From an uncultured bacterium (GTDB lineage: Bacteria; Bacteroidota; Bacteroidia; Bacteroidales; CAIWKO01): 12,660 nucleotides of DNA. This document shows, piece after piece, positions 1 through 7,018 of this stretch (the stretch's first letter is position 1; each line of letters opens with the position of its first letter). The DNA lies in the NCBI GenBank assembly GCA_903916135.1, contig CAIWVT010000200.1, forward strand, positions 1 through 12,660, given 5' to 3'. A program made the position numbers and the translations under genes. The notes under the pieces are model-generated. The model had not been told where the DNA came from. It worked only from the letters and a program-made list of their open reading frames with translations, and searched no databases.

Positions 1-931
1 CACCCGTCATGCCCAACAACAGAAACACCATGCTCAGGCGGATTTGGCTCCTGCCGATTTCTTTTATGACTCCTTTGAGGCGACTTATCCCCAACACTAT
101 TGCCGCCAAGAGCAGCATCGGCAAACTTTCGAGAAACACTTGTCCGAGGATATAATAGCGCGAGTCAACCGTTGCCAAAGTCATCACCGATTTGACGACT
201 TGCTGTTGGAAATACTGCCACAAACTCTCTTTCGCCACGGGAAACACAGCGCAAAGCACCCCCAAGGGCACCACAGCCGCAGCCACCATGATGGCAGTTT
301 CGGCTGTCATTTTCCCGAAACTTTTGTTGCGCATCATCATCCAATAGATAAAAGGCAAGCTGAGGGGGAAAAACGCGACGAAACCCTTGGTGAGAAAGCC
401 CAAAGACAACATGACGCCCGCCACGAAAAAATAAACCCATCGCGAGGCGCTTTCGCCTTTGAAGAAAAATAGGACCGAAGCCGCGGTGAAGATTGTTAGG
501 GTGTTTTCGAGCATATTGTTGCACACGCCCCAACCCACCACAGGCACCGAAATCAGCAGCAGCAAAGGCATCCAACCATAATGGCGCTGACGCGAAATCG
601 TTTGCCAAAGGCTGACCACCACCCCACTGAGCACCGCCAAGGTGAGCAGCGAATAGAGTTTTTCCACATAGATGCTGTCGCCCAAGACGCGAAAAAACAG
701 ACTCTCCAAGCCGAAAGCCAAAGGCGGATGCTCATGAAAGGCGGGAAAGAGGGTGAGGGTGAAATGCGGATTCCAAAAACTGCCCAAGCCGTGGGCTAAA
801 TTGCGCGAGATGGTGGCATAATACAGCCCGTCCATAAACATGCGCTCGCCCAAAATATATGGACTCACCAACACCCAAAAGATGCCGAACACCGCCACAT
901 AAAACAGCCATGCATAGCGTTCCGTTGCCAT
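1..931 (-). CDS. GT-C family membrane glycosyltransferase (ArnT/PMT_2-like), N-terminal part
   Basis: An uninterrupted minus-strand frame runs from ATG at 929-931 to the left edge, giving 310 codons with the C-terminus missing. The product is a polytopic inner-membrane protein with hydrophobic segments near residues 7-27, 92-109, 120-136, 144-157, 165-180, 183-199, 213-233 and 264-283. After the first segment comes MDGLYYATISRNLAHG, matching the first periplasmic loop of GT-C enzymes; D34 sits where the family has its catalytic acidic residue. HEHPPLAFGLESLFF (66-80) corresponds to the HPPL/EKPPL motif, and LGFLTKGFVAFFPL (177-190) to the conserved LTKG segment. Known members transfer a sugar from a polyprenyl-phosphate carrier to lipid A, protein or other acceptors on the outer face of the membrane; the acceptor here cannot be told. 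Family assignment is firm by motif, substrate unknown. G+C is visibly higher than in most neighbours. In-frame ATGs at codons 31 and 33 would remove the first membrane segment, so codon 1 is preferred. Confidence 0.85.
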   Translation of the reverse strand, partial: MATERYAWLFYVAVFGIFWVLVSPYILGERMFMDGLYYATISRNLAHGLGSFWNPHFTLTLFPAFHEHPPLAFGLESLFFRVLGDSIYVEKLYSLLTLAVLSGVVVSLWQTISRQRHYGWMPLLLLISVPVVGWGVCNNMLENTLTIFTAASVLFFFKGESASRWVYFFVAGVMLSLGFLTKGFVAFFPLSLPFIYWMMMRNKSFGKMTAETAIMVAAAVVPLGVLCAVFPVAKESLWQYFQQQVVKSVMTLATVDSRYYILGQVFLESLPMLLLAAIVLGISRLKGVIKEIGRSQIRLSMVFLLLGMTG

Positions 932-1235
932 AGTTTTTGGGTTCCGTGTGCCTTGAGTCATACTTGGGTGTTTTTATTCTTCATTTTTAAATATCATTGA
1001 CAAAGCAAAATTGCTGATTTGAATTCTTTGTGGGCTTTTCGCGAAGCAAACAACATGGGGAGCAAAAATAATGATTATTTTGAGAAATATGGAAATAAAG
1101 ATTTCGGAGATGGAAAAATTTCTTGAATTTATAGCCCAAAACAAGGGCTTTTATGGTTGCATTTTTTGCTTCAAAAAAAGAAACAAAAATGCACCTCTAT
1201 TTTCACTTATCTTATTAATAATAATGCATTTAAGC
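932..1235. other. Gene-free spacer upstream of the glycosyltransferase
   Basis: No frame here has a plausible start, length and composition for a gene. The stretch is A/T-rich, unlike the G+C-richer gene to its left. It should hold the promoter of the minus-strand glycosyltransferase. The only -7-like box facing that way is at 1063-1070 (TATTTTTG on the minus strand), about 130 bases before the start codon and without a matching -33 element, so the promoter is not convincingly located. Confidence 0.5.
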
Positions 1236-1456
1236 TAAAAACCTACGGAACGTCCGATTGATTTAACCGGTCAATCGGTCATTTTGACAGGTCAATGGGT
1301 TGATTTAACCCAACGGTCGGTCGTTTTGACGCATTAATGGGTTGATTTAACCCAACGGTCGGTCGTTTTGACGCATTAATGGGTTGATTTAACCCGACGG
1401 TCGGTCATTTTGACAGATTAATGGGTTGATTTAACCCGACGTTCCGTAGGTTTTTA
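1236..1456. repeat. 221-bp element bounded by 19-bp perfect inverted repeats
   Basis: The left arm at 1236-1254 (taaaaacctacggaacgtc) is the exact reverse complement of the right arm at 1438-1456. Pairing stops at 1235/1457 outside and at 1255/1437 inside. Everything between the arms is a 42-bp tandem array with small internal dyads, so a transcript from either strand could fold into a closed stem carrying a string of hairpins. There is no coding frame and no transposase. It could be a non-autonomous (MITE-like) insertion, a REP-like intergenic repeat or a structured RNA; the sequence does not decide. A clean target-site duplication is not visible. Confidence 0.8.
1255..1440. repeat. 42-bp tandem repeat array, about 4.4 copies
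   Basis: Copies lie at 1255-1296 (divergent), 1297-1338, 1339-1380 and 1381-1422, with a partial copy at 1423-1440 that merges into the right inverted-repeat arm. The second and third copies are identical; the fourth differs at a few positions. Each typical copy contains gggttgatttaaccc, a 5-bp dyad around a 5-base loop, then ggtcggtc, then a dyad gtcR-ttt-tgac, where R is A in the first and fourth copies and G in the second and third. The first copy lacks the GGGTT/AACCC dyad but has an 8-bp alternative, ccgattga (1254-1261) with tcaatcgg (1271-1278). All plus frames contain stops. Confidence 0.9.
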
Positions 1457-1515
1457 TAAGTTTTTTGTTGCTCAAATCGGATGAAATGTAGCTTAAATCG
1501 GAGCTTCGATTTTGC

Positions 1516-1537
1516 GAACCAAAATTTTGCTTGGTTC
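1516..1537. other. Short intergenic hairpin
   Basis: The arms gaaccaa (1516-1522) and ttggttc (1531-1537) are perfect complements around an 8-base loop. No T-run follows on either strand, so it is not an obvious terminator. It lies between the repeat element and the terminator of the 159-residue gene; its role is unknown. Confidence 0.4.
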
Positions 1538-1561
1538 ACTATTCTTGTTTGCAAAACAGAC

Positions 1562-1608
1562 AAAAAAAATGGCAATTTCGCACCCTTTGTGGATGCAAAA
1601 TTGCCATT
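1562..1608 (-). terminator. Rho-independent terminator of the 159-residue gene
   Basis: An 11-bp perfect stem (aatggcaattt at 1568-1578 with aaattgccatt at 1598-1608) extends by three more pairs beyond one mismatch (1580-1582 with 1594-1596). On the minus strand it is followed directly by eight T residues (1569-1562). It lies 19 bases past the minus-strand stop at 1627-1629, so it ends that transcript before it reaches the tandem repeat element. Confidence 0.85.
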
Positions 1609-1626
1609 AACGCAAATGCGTATGAC

Positions 1627-2106
1627 CTACGTATTTGGTTGTGGTTCGAAATTAGTATTCGTCCTACTAAAAAGTTTGCCCAATTCATCAGCAATAACTT
1701 GTGCACGAGCATCACCATTCTTGGCTGCTCTGCGACAGTTATTGTAATACTCTAACGATACGACGTAAGCATCACTTTTTGATAAAATACTAATGTTGTT
1801 AATCACTGCTAATAATTTTCGAACGCCAATTTCCATTTCATCGGCTTGTTTCGAACGAGCAACATCATTCGCAAATTCTGCTGCATCCACATATCCGGGA
1901 AGATAATCGGTGTCAGTTAGCGAATAATCTTTACTTTTTTCAATAAAAGCTTGCGACCCATCAGCAGCTTTTGGGAGGCGCTTTTTTTCATCCGTTGTTA
2001 TAGGCACTTCGTATGGTCCTAATCCGGTCAACAAACCGTTTATACCATCCACCGTGTCAGTAACAACAGCTTCAGGAATTGGTCCTGTGATTGTTTTACC
2101 TTTCAT
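1627..2106 (-). CDS. Hypothetical 159-residue soluble protein
   Basis: The frame runs from ATG (2104-2106) to TAG (1627-1629). It has no signal peptide, lipobox or membrane segment, so the product should be cytoplasmic. After a flexible N-terminus (residues 1-45) the rest looks mostly helical: a segment around FIEKSKDYSL, then YLPGYVDAAEFANDV, then a long C-terminal helical pair containing SDAYVVSLEYYNNCRRAAKNG and ending in a polar tail. I cannot name a characterised domain. From memory it resembles small conserved Bacteroidota proteins with the LPK / FVEKA / YLD / SEAYVAAL-FYNSVK pattern, which have no assigned function; this recollection is unverified. The gene appears monocistronic: a strong terminator follows, and 169 bases separate it from the lipoprotein gene upstream. 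Real gene: likely. Function: unknown. Confidence 0.75.
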   Translation of the reverse strand: MKGKTITGPIPEAVVTDTVDGINGLLTGLGPYEVPITTDEKKRLPKAADGSQAFIEKSKDYSLTDTDYLPGYVDAAEFANDVARSKQADEMEIGVRKLLAVINNISILSKSDAYVVSLEYYNNCRRAAKNGDARAQVIADELGKLFSRTNTNFEPQPNT

Positions 2107-2275
2107 AATTTTGGTTTTGGTTAATAATAAATTTCCTGTGACTTTGGTATTTCAAAATCTTTGGCAAATTTCTGAATATTTTTCGAACTGACAAAACTTT
2201 TTTTTATTTTTTTTTATGGAAATGATATTTTTTTCAAAAGCACTATTTTTAGGGAGAAAATTGTGAAGAAAAAAA

Positions 2276-3232
2276 TTAGTTTAGTGTTGCCAAATGTGCT
2301 AAAAATGCTTCCGTGGTGGTTTCTGTTACGGAATAATTCACCGTCATATTACTGCTTATGGTTATCGGAGTGAAGGATGCATAAAGTTTTCCATCTTTCA
2401 CGCCAACTGCCACTAAGGTACAAGGCTCACCAATCGGAGAATAGGAATACGCTATATCTGTACTGTAATTATATAAATTTACGATTGCATTTATGGCATT
2501 AAAATATAAAAATAATTTAGGTTGATAATCATTATAACTATCAAGAAAATGAAAATTTATTGTTGTCATTGGAAAGCCGTTATAAATCGGATGGTCGCAA
2601 TTAGCCCATGTTCCTGAATCGGTTGGTGGGTTGAATTGAAGCAAATGATATATATAACCTTCAGGATTAGTTGAAAGAGAATCTTGATTTGCCGTTGAGT
2701 CAATAGGAGGCGCAATCCAACCCGGAGAAATCGCATTTGATAAATAAACATACGATTGCATTTGATAGTTTATGGGATTACCGTTTGATGGCAGAAAAAC
2801 ATTTATACTTTTATAATAATTCATCACAAGCACATTAGCACCTTGTGTGGCTTTAATAAAAAACATTCCTGCCGATTCCATAGGTCCACCGCCAATCAAA
2901 TGCGTCGTAAGTTTACTCAACAGCATGTCACTCTTTTTGTAAACATCTTTAAATTGAATGGTCACATTTCCTGATACAGCTCCTCCTGTTTGCGTCAAAA
3001 AAGCATTGGCAGGAACCGTAACGATGGTGCCTTTGGGCGTGGTGAAACTTCCACCTGTGGCAGCATTCACGGTGAAGGTTTGCATGGCAGGCGCATTCAC
3101 GGCAAAGAAATTTGCAGTGGAGGTGTAATGGTCGGTTTGAGCGGGAGGCTCTTCTGTGGTTTTATCCCTTTTGCAGGAATACACTGCTGCTATCAGCAGG
3201 AGGATGGCGAGAATTGTGATTTGTTTTTTCAT
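2276..3232 (-). CDS. Exported lipoprotein of unknown function with a beta-rich N-terminal domain
   Basis: ATG at 3230-3232, TAA at 2276-2278, 318 residues. Residues 1-20 form a lipoprotein signal (MKKQ, hydrophobic core, then VYSC) with C20 as the lipidated cysteine, followed by a charged, Pro/Thr-rich tether (KRDKTTEEPPAQT). From about residue 58, TGGSFTTPKGTIVTVPANAF, then GGAVSGNVTIQFKDVYKKSDML, resembles a beta-sandwich module recurrent in Bacteroidota lipoproteins, loosely recalling ZU5-type domains; that similarity is my inference. The rest is rich in aromatic and Asn/Ser residues without recognisable catalytic motifs. The positive residues after C20 do not obviously fit a surface-export signal, so which membrane face it occupies is open. 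It is transcribed divergently from the TPR gene. The -7 box at 3261-3268 would give a leader of under 30 bases, supporting this start. Confidence 0.8.
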   Translation of the reverse strand: MKKQITILAILLLIAAVYSCKRDKTTEEPPAQTDHYTSTANFFAVNAPAMQTFTVNAATGGSFTTPKGTIVTVPANAFLTQTGGAVSGNVTIQFKDVYKKSDMLLSKLTTHLIGGGPMESAGMFFIKATQGANVLVMNYYKSINVFLPSNGNPINYQMQSYVYLSNAISPGWIAPPIDSTANQDSLSTNPEGYIYHLLQFNPPTDSGTWANCDHPIYNGFPMTTINFHFLDSYNDYQPKLFLYFNAINAIVNLYNYSTDIAYSYSPIGEPCTLVAVGVKDGKLYASFTPITISSNMTVNYSVTETTTEAFLAHLATLN

Positions 3233-3260
3233 GGCGTTTGGTTTTTATTAAATTAGGGTA

Positions 3261-3268
3261 CAAATGTA
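3261..3268 (-). promoter_or_regulatory. -7 promoter box of the lipoprotein gene, inside a small palindrome
   Basis: On the minus strand this reads TACATTTG, a full match to the Bacteroidota -7 consensus TAnnTTTG, 28 bases before the lipoprotein start codon. It is embedded in GTACA-AA-TGTAC (3258-3269), a 5-2-5 inverted repeat that could be an operator or chance. No TTTG at the expected -33 distance was found. Confidence 0.6.
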
Positions 3269-3310
3269 CGGAATTATTTCGAGAAAAGCTTCACATTAAA
3301 CAAATATTCG

Positions 3311-3318
3311 TATTTTTG
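3311..3318 (+). promoter_or_regulatory. -7 promoter box of the TPR gene
   Basis: TATTTTTG matches TAnnTTTG exactly and ends 22 bases before the ATG at 3341, leaving a short leader and supporting that start. A -33 element is not clear. It faces away from the box at 3261-3268, so the two genes share a 108-base divergent promoter region. Confidence 0.6.
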
Positions 3319-3340
3319 TCTCCATCAAATAAATTTTATC

Positions 3341-5692
3341 ATGAAAATTCGTATCCTTTTTCTATTGTTGTTCGCCATCAGCCTGCAAGCGGTGGCTCAA
3401 AACCAAATCGTTTTCCAAAGCGACCAAAGCAAATCCTATCTGTTGAGTTTCGCCAACACCAACGACGAAAGTCAACGCATCATCAACGAAATGCTCGAAG
3501 CCATCGCCAAACATATTCCCAAGCCTGTGTTTCAAACCAAAGTTACCTTCACCGTTGACGAAAGCGTGAAAATCACCCGCGACGGCAAGCTGCTCACCAT
3601 CTATGTGGATCATCAAAACATCAAAATGGATGGCGATGTGTTCCTCAATGGTTTCGCCATGAACGCGGTGTTGCTGCCTGCCAAATATGAATTCGTTGCC
3701 CGCCTGAGCCGCAAAAACGGTCCCCTCTTGGCTGATTTCACCCCGCCCAAAGCCGATTTCAAAATCCCGTTCAATGAAGTGATGCTGCAATTCACCGACA
3801 CCCTGCCCCAAAACAATTATAAATTCGACATCACCTCCACCAAATTCTCCTACGACCGCGAATCCCTTCAACGCTTCCGCGAACGTATGGGATATATTGA
3901 CCAATATTTTGCTGCCGATGTGGATCTGAGCAACATCAACCGCCAACTCTCCGACATCAACCCCAACGGCATCGACGCCATGGACATAACCCAAGCGTCG
4001 CTCAATGCGATGAAAATTCGCATTGACCAAATTGAAGATGCAGGCTTTTGGCGCGAATTGCACATCGAAAACCACGACGCCTTGAAATTGAAATTCAAAT
4101 TGCACGAAGTTCGCGAACGTTTTGATGATATTCAAAGGCAAGCGAGCCACACGCTTTCTATCATCTATCAATTGTTTTATGACCGCGGCGAAGATTTCTA
4201 CAACAACAAAAGAACCCTCGAAGCCAAAACGGCTTTCGAGAAATCCTTGTTCTACAATCCGAACTTTGCCCCTGCGCAATATTATGTGGCACGCATCGCC
4301 TTCGAAAGCAACAAAACCGACGAAGCCAAGCAACAAATCAAAAAGCTTTTTGGTTTCAGAAACATGGACGACTACACCCTGCAATCTGCCAAACGTCTTG
4401 CCAATGCCATCGAATGGACCGACATGAACATCGCCGATGCTTTGTTGACCAACAGGCAATATGCCGATGCGCTGACTGCCGTTGCCAAAGCAGAAAGCTT
4501 TTGCCGTAGCCTGCCCAACTATGCCTGCAACGACACCATCGAGCTGATTCGAAGCAGTTGTCATCAAGGCATCTATTCCGAAAAGGTGAGAGCCGCCGAC
4601 AATCTTTTCGAACAAAGACGCTTTAGCGAAGCCGAAACCGCTGTGGACAATGCCCTTCAATATCAACAGAAATACGCCAACTATATTCGCGCCAATGAGG
4701 CTGCCATGGATATCAAAGAAAAGATACGCATTGCGCAATATGCCGACGCCATTCAAAAGGGCAAAGATGAAATGGCATTGAAAAACTATCGCGCTGCCTT
4801 TGCCGATTTCAACAAAGCCAAAGGGATAGAAGACCAATATCCTGTAACGAAAAATAAGCTGCTGCCCGATTTGATAAAGAAATCCAAAGCGGAAGTGTTG
4901 CTGTTGGATGTGGCTGATGCCGAAAATGCGGTTAAAGCAAACAACCTGACCAATGCCCGCACCATACTGCGACAGGTGATGGACGACCAAAGCACTTATA
5001 GCCTTTATGACAATACCAAACTAACGCAGCGTATTGATGCTTTGAAAAAATCTATCTTAAGCCAAGAATGTGACAACGCCCAACGGGATTACGACACGAA
5101 AGTGGCAGCAGCCTCCCGTGCTGAAAACGAGAAGAGTTATGTGGCGGCAGATGACAGCTACAGTCAAGCCTTGCAAACCATAGACCGAAATCCCGATTGC
5201 GGCATCAACGGCAACAGCGCCCGCACCGGAAAACTAAATGTGGGGAAACCGGCTTTCTACCAACGACAAATCAATCAATGTAACGACATGGTGAAGAATT
5301 TTAATTATCTTGGTGCCATCGAAGCCTACAAAAAGTTAGGCGATTACTTCACGGCAAATACGATGTCGAGCTATGGATTCACCTATCAGCCTTTACATTT
5401 ATATATAGCCTCTTTCGAGTCGGGTTTTGCGCTGAGCGGGATGAGTTATTTTACCAATGCTGCCGACTTGGAACATGCCATGTATTTGATGAAATTAGTG
5501 CGCCAACGCAACATGAAGAAAGAAGCCACCAAATTTCAACAAATGGAATTGGCACGTGCCTTAGCCATCAACGATTATAAAACCAATCCGGGCTTCGATG
5601 CCAAACTGAAAGTGAGCGAATATACCTTGGGCGACAAATGGTATAGCTATTTCTCGAGTGAATATCTGAAGCAGGTGAAGAAGTTTAAGTAA
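3341..5692 (+). CDS. Secreted TPR-repeat protein of unknown function
   Basis: 783 residues with a classical Sec signal peptide (KIRILFLLLFAISL core, predicted cleavage after AVA before Q20), so the product is periplasmic or outer-membrane associated, not lipidated. Residues ~20-140 look beta-rich and include TRDGKLLTIYVDHQNIKMDG. Residues ~160-270 are helical. A clear TPR unit lies at about 286-340 (FYNNKRTLEAKTAFEKSLFY, then NPNFAPAQYYVARIAF), and degenerate helical repeats with the A...F..A pattern continue to about residue 600 (for example KNYRAAFADFNKAKGI). A C-terminal helical domain (~640-783) contains YLGAIEAYKKLGDYF. TPR proteins usually act as protein-protein scaffolds; no enzyme motif or partner is visible. 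Codon use is richer in G+C than in the lipoprotein and patatin genes, and few stops occur in the antisense frames. It looks monocistronic, with its own promoter and a weak terminator. Confidence 0.85.
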   Translation: MKIRILFLLLFAISLQAVAQNQIVFQSDQSKSYLLSFANTNDESQRIINEMLEAIAKHIPKPVFQTKVTFTVDESVKITRDGKLLTIYVDHQNIKMDGDVFLNGFAMNAVLLPAKYEFVARLSRKNGPLLADFTPPKADFKIPFNEVMLQFTDTLPQNNYKFDITSTKFSYDRESLQRFRERMGYIDQYFAADVDLSNINRQLSDINPNGIDAMDITQASLNAMKIRIDQIEDAGFWRELHIENHDALKLKFKLHEVRERFDDIQRQASHTLSIIYQLFYDRGEDFYNNKRTLEAKTAFEKSLFYNPNFAPAQYYVARIAFESNKTDEAKQQIKKLFGFRNMDDYTLQSAKRLANAIEWTDMNIADALLTNRQYADALTAVAKAESFCRSLPNYACNDTIELIRSSCHQGIYSEKVRAADNLFEQRRFSEAETAVDNALQYQQKYANYIRANEAAMDIKEKIRIAQYADAIQKGKDEMALKNYRAAFADFNKAKGIEDQYPVTKNKLLPDLIKKSKAEVLLLDVADAENAVKANNLTNARTILRQVMDDQSTYSLYDNTKLTQRIDALKKSILSQECDNAQRDYDTKVAAASRAENEKSYVAADDSYSQALQTIDRNPDCGINGNSARTGKLNVGKPAFYQRQINQCNDMVKNFNYLGAIEAYKKLGDYFTANTMSSYGFTYQPLHLYIASFESGFALSGMSYFTNAADLEHAMYLMKLVRQRNMKKEATKFQQMELARALAINDYKTNPGFDAKLKVSEYTLGDKWYSYFSSEYLKQVKKFK

Positions 5693-5738
5693 TATTTTCT
5701 TAGCCGAAGAAAAATATTATTTCGTGTTTTTCTTTTTT
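5691..5738 (+). terminator. Probable weak terminator after the TPR gene
   Basis: aatattttctt (5691-5701) pairs with aagaaaaatatt (5707-5718) around a short loop, with one bulged A, beginning within the stop codon. T-rich sequence follows (5726-5738). The stem is almost all A-T, so it is less certain than the terminators at 1562-1608 and 12394-12424. Confidence 0.4.
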
Positions 5739-5754
5739 GTTATACTTTAAAATA

Positions 5755-5762
5755 TACTTTTG
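5755..5762 (+). promoter_or_regulatory. -7 promoter box of the PLP-dependent lyase gene
   Basis: TACTTTTG, continuing as TACTTTTGCAG, matches TAnnTTTG and ends 17 bases before the ATG at 5780. A TTTG at 5736-5739 is a possible -33 element, but the 15-base gap is shorter than usual. No riboswitch-like leader is present; the untranslated region is too short. Confidence 0.6.
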
Positions 5763-5779
5763 CAGAAAAAGATATTTTA

Positions 5780-6964
5780 ATGAAAAAAGATAATTTACGA
5801 TTCAGCTCCAAACTCATTCATGCAGGAGCTCACAAAGACCAATATGGAAGTGCCATAGTTCCGATTTACCAAACCTCCACCTTTTCTTTCGAAAGTGCTG
5901 ACCACGGTGCCAAATGTTTTTCGGGCGAAGCCGAAGGTTATATTTACACCCGCATTGCCAATCCCACCATTCGAGCACTCGAAAAAGCTGTTGCTTCTTT
6001 AGAAAACGGTTATGATGGCATCGCCACCTCATCGGGCATGGGTGCTGTTAGTACCATTTACATGGCTTTGTTGTCCAATGGTGCACACATTGTTAGCCAC
6101 AATGCTATTTACGGTCCCGCACGAGGTATCATCGAAACCATCTTCCCGAAGTTCGGCATAGAATCTACCTATATTGATGCTTCCAAGCTTGAAAATATTG
6201 AGAAAGCGATTAAGCCCAACACCAAGATGCTCTATATTGAAACCCCTGCGAATCCAACGATGGATATTATAGACATAAAAGCCGCAGCGGAAATTGCACA
6301 CAAACATGGCATCCCTTTAGTGGTTGACAACACCTTTTGCAGTCCCTATTTGCAGCGTCCTTTGGATTTAGGAGCGGATATCGTGCTACATTCGATGACA
6401 AAATTCATCAACGGACATGCTGATATTGTTGGAGGCATCATCGTAACTAAAGAAAAAGACTACTATGATAAACTTCGCCCTGTCATGATTAATTTAGGAT
6501 TCAATATTGATCCACATCAGGCATTTTTAGCGCATCGCGGATTGAAAACACTTGCGGTGAGAATGGACAGAGCACAAGAGAGTTCTATCATCATTGCGGA
6601 ATATTTGGAAAATCATCCGAAAGTGTCATGGGTGAAATATCCGGGATTAAAATCGCATCAGAACTATGAGTTGGGCAAGAAACAGATGGACGGTCCGGGA
6701 TGTATGATAAGCTTTGAGCTCAAGGGCGGACTCGATGCCGGAAAAATATTGATGGATAATGTGCAATTGGCATTGTTAGCTGTATCGTTGGGAGGCGTAG
6801 AGACCTTGATACAACATCCTGCTTCCATGACACATTCCAAAATATCTAAAGAACATCGCGAAAAAGCAGGAATCACCGATGGCTTGGTTCGTTTCTCTGT
6901 GGGAATCGAAGATGTGAATGACATCATGGAAGACATAGAACAGGCAATAAATAAAATTCAATAA
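5780..6964 (+). CDS. Cys/Met-metabolism PLP-dependent lyase, probable methionine gamma-lyase
   Basis: 394 residues, full length for the family, with no signal peptide (cytoplasmic). Family landmarks are in order: PIYQTSTF near the N-terminus; YIYTRIANPT; SSGMGA (S84-A89), a cofactor phosphate-binding loop; Y111 of AIYGP, which stacks on the cofactor; ETPANPTMDI; VVDNTF with D183, which pairs with the pyridine nitrogen; HSMTKFINGH with K208 as the Schiff-base lysine; and the C-terminal SLGGVETLIQHPASMTHS and GLVRFSVGIEDV. ETPANPTM and the HPASMTHS...GITDGLVR tail favour methionine gamma-lyase (methionine to methanethiol, 2-oxobutyrate and ammonia), but cystathionine gamma-lyase or gamma-synthase activity is possible. 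The cysteine of the YGC motif in well-studied methionine gamma-lyases is P113 here, and the KD pair later in those enzymes appears absent, so the substrate is uncertain. The family assignment is secure. Confidence 0.85.
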   Translation: MKKDNLRFSSKLIHAGAHKDQYGSAIVPIYQTSTFSFESADHGAKCFSGEAEGYIYTRIANPTIRALEKAVASLENGYDGIATSSGMGAVSTIYMALLSNGAHIVSHNAIYGPARGIIETIFPKFGIESTYIDASKLENIEKAIKPNTKMLYIETPANPTMDIIDIKAAAEIAHKHGIPLVVDNTFCSPYLQRPLDLGADIVLHSMTKFINGHADIVGGIIVTKEKDYYDKLRPVMINLGFNIDPHQAFLAHRGLKTLAVRMDRAQESSIIIAEYLENHPKVSWVKYPGLKSHQNYELGKKQMDGPGCMISFELKGGLDAGKILMDNVQLALLAVSLGGVETLIQHPASMTHSKISKEHREKAGITDGLVRFSVGIEDVNDIMEDIEQAINKIQ

Positions 6965-7018
6965 AACTTTATCGTCGTATCACTTTTTTAAACTACTTTT
7001 ACGTTTTAATTAAAGGTG

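Noticed and set aside
44..799. Open frames on the plus strand and in other minus frames across the left end (44-472, 165-608, 553-735, 581-799)
   Set aside because: They overlap the continuous glycosyltransferase frame, which alone shows membrane segments and family motifs; the others give His/Arg/Gln-rich products without recognisable features.
1255..1422. Coding of a 14-residue peptide repeat by the 42-bp units on the minus strand
   Set aside because: One minus frame is open in the second and third copies, but the first and fourth copies have a TGA in it and there is no start; all plus frames contain stops.
1255..1440. CRISPR array
   Set aside because: The 42-bp units are contiguous, with no variable spacers and no cas genes nearby.
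1228..1462. Target-site duplication TAAG flanking the inverted-repeat element
   Set aside because: TAAG occurs at 1231-1234 and 1457-1460, but one extra base separates the left copy from the arm, and a 4-base A/T-rich match is expected by chance.
932..1626. tRNA or other known structured RNA gene in the left spacer
   Set aside because: No cloverleaf with conserved T-loop or anticodon arm was found; the only strong structures are the inverted repeat, tandem dyads and terminator.
1481..1755. Small plus-strand frames at 1481-1747 and 1531-1755
   Set aside because: They run through the terminator hairpin and into the antisense of the 159-residue gene, and have no domain or promoter.
3362..4990. 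Long antisense open frame (542 codons) opposite the TPR gene
   Set aside because: It is a by-product of codon choice in the TPR gene. The product has no signal or domain, and the sense strand has a signal peptide, TPR motif and promoter.
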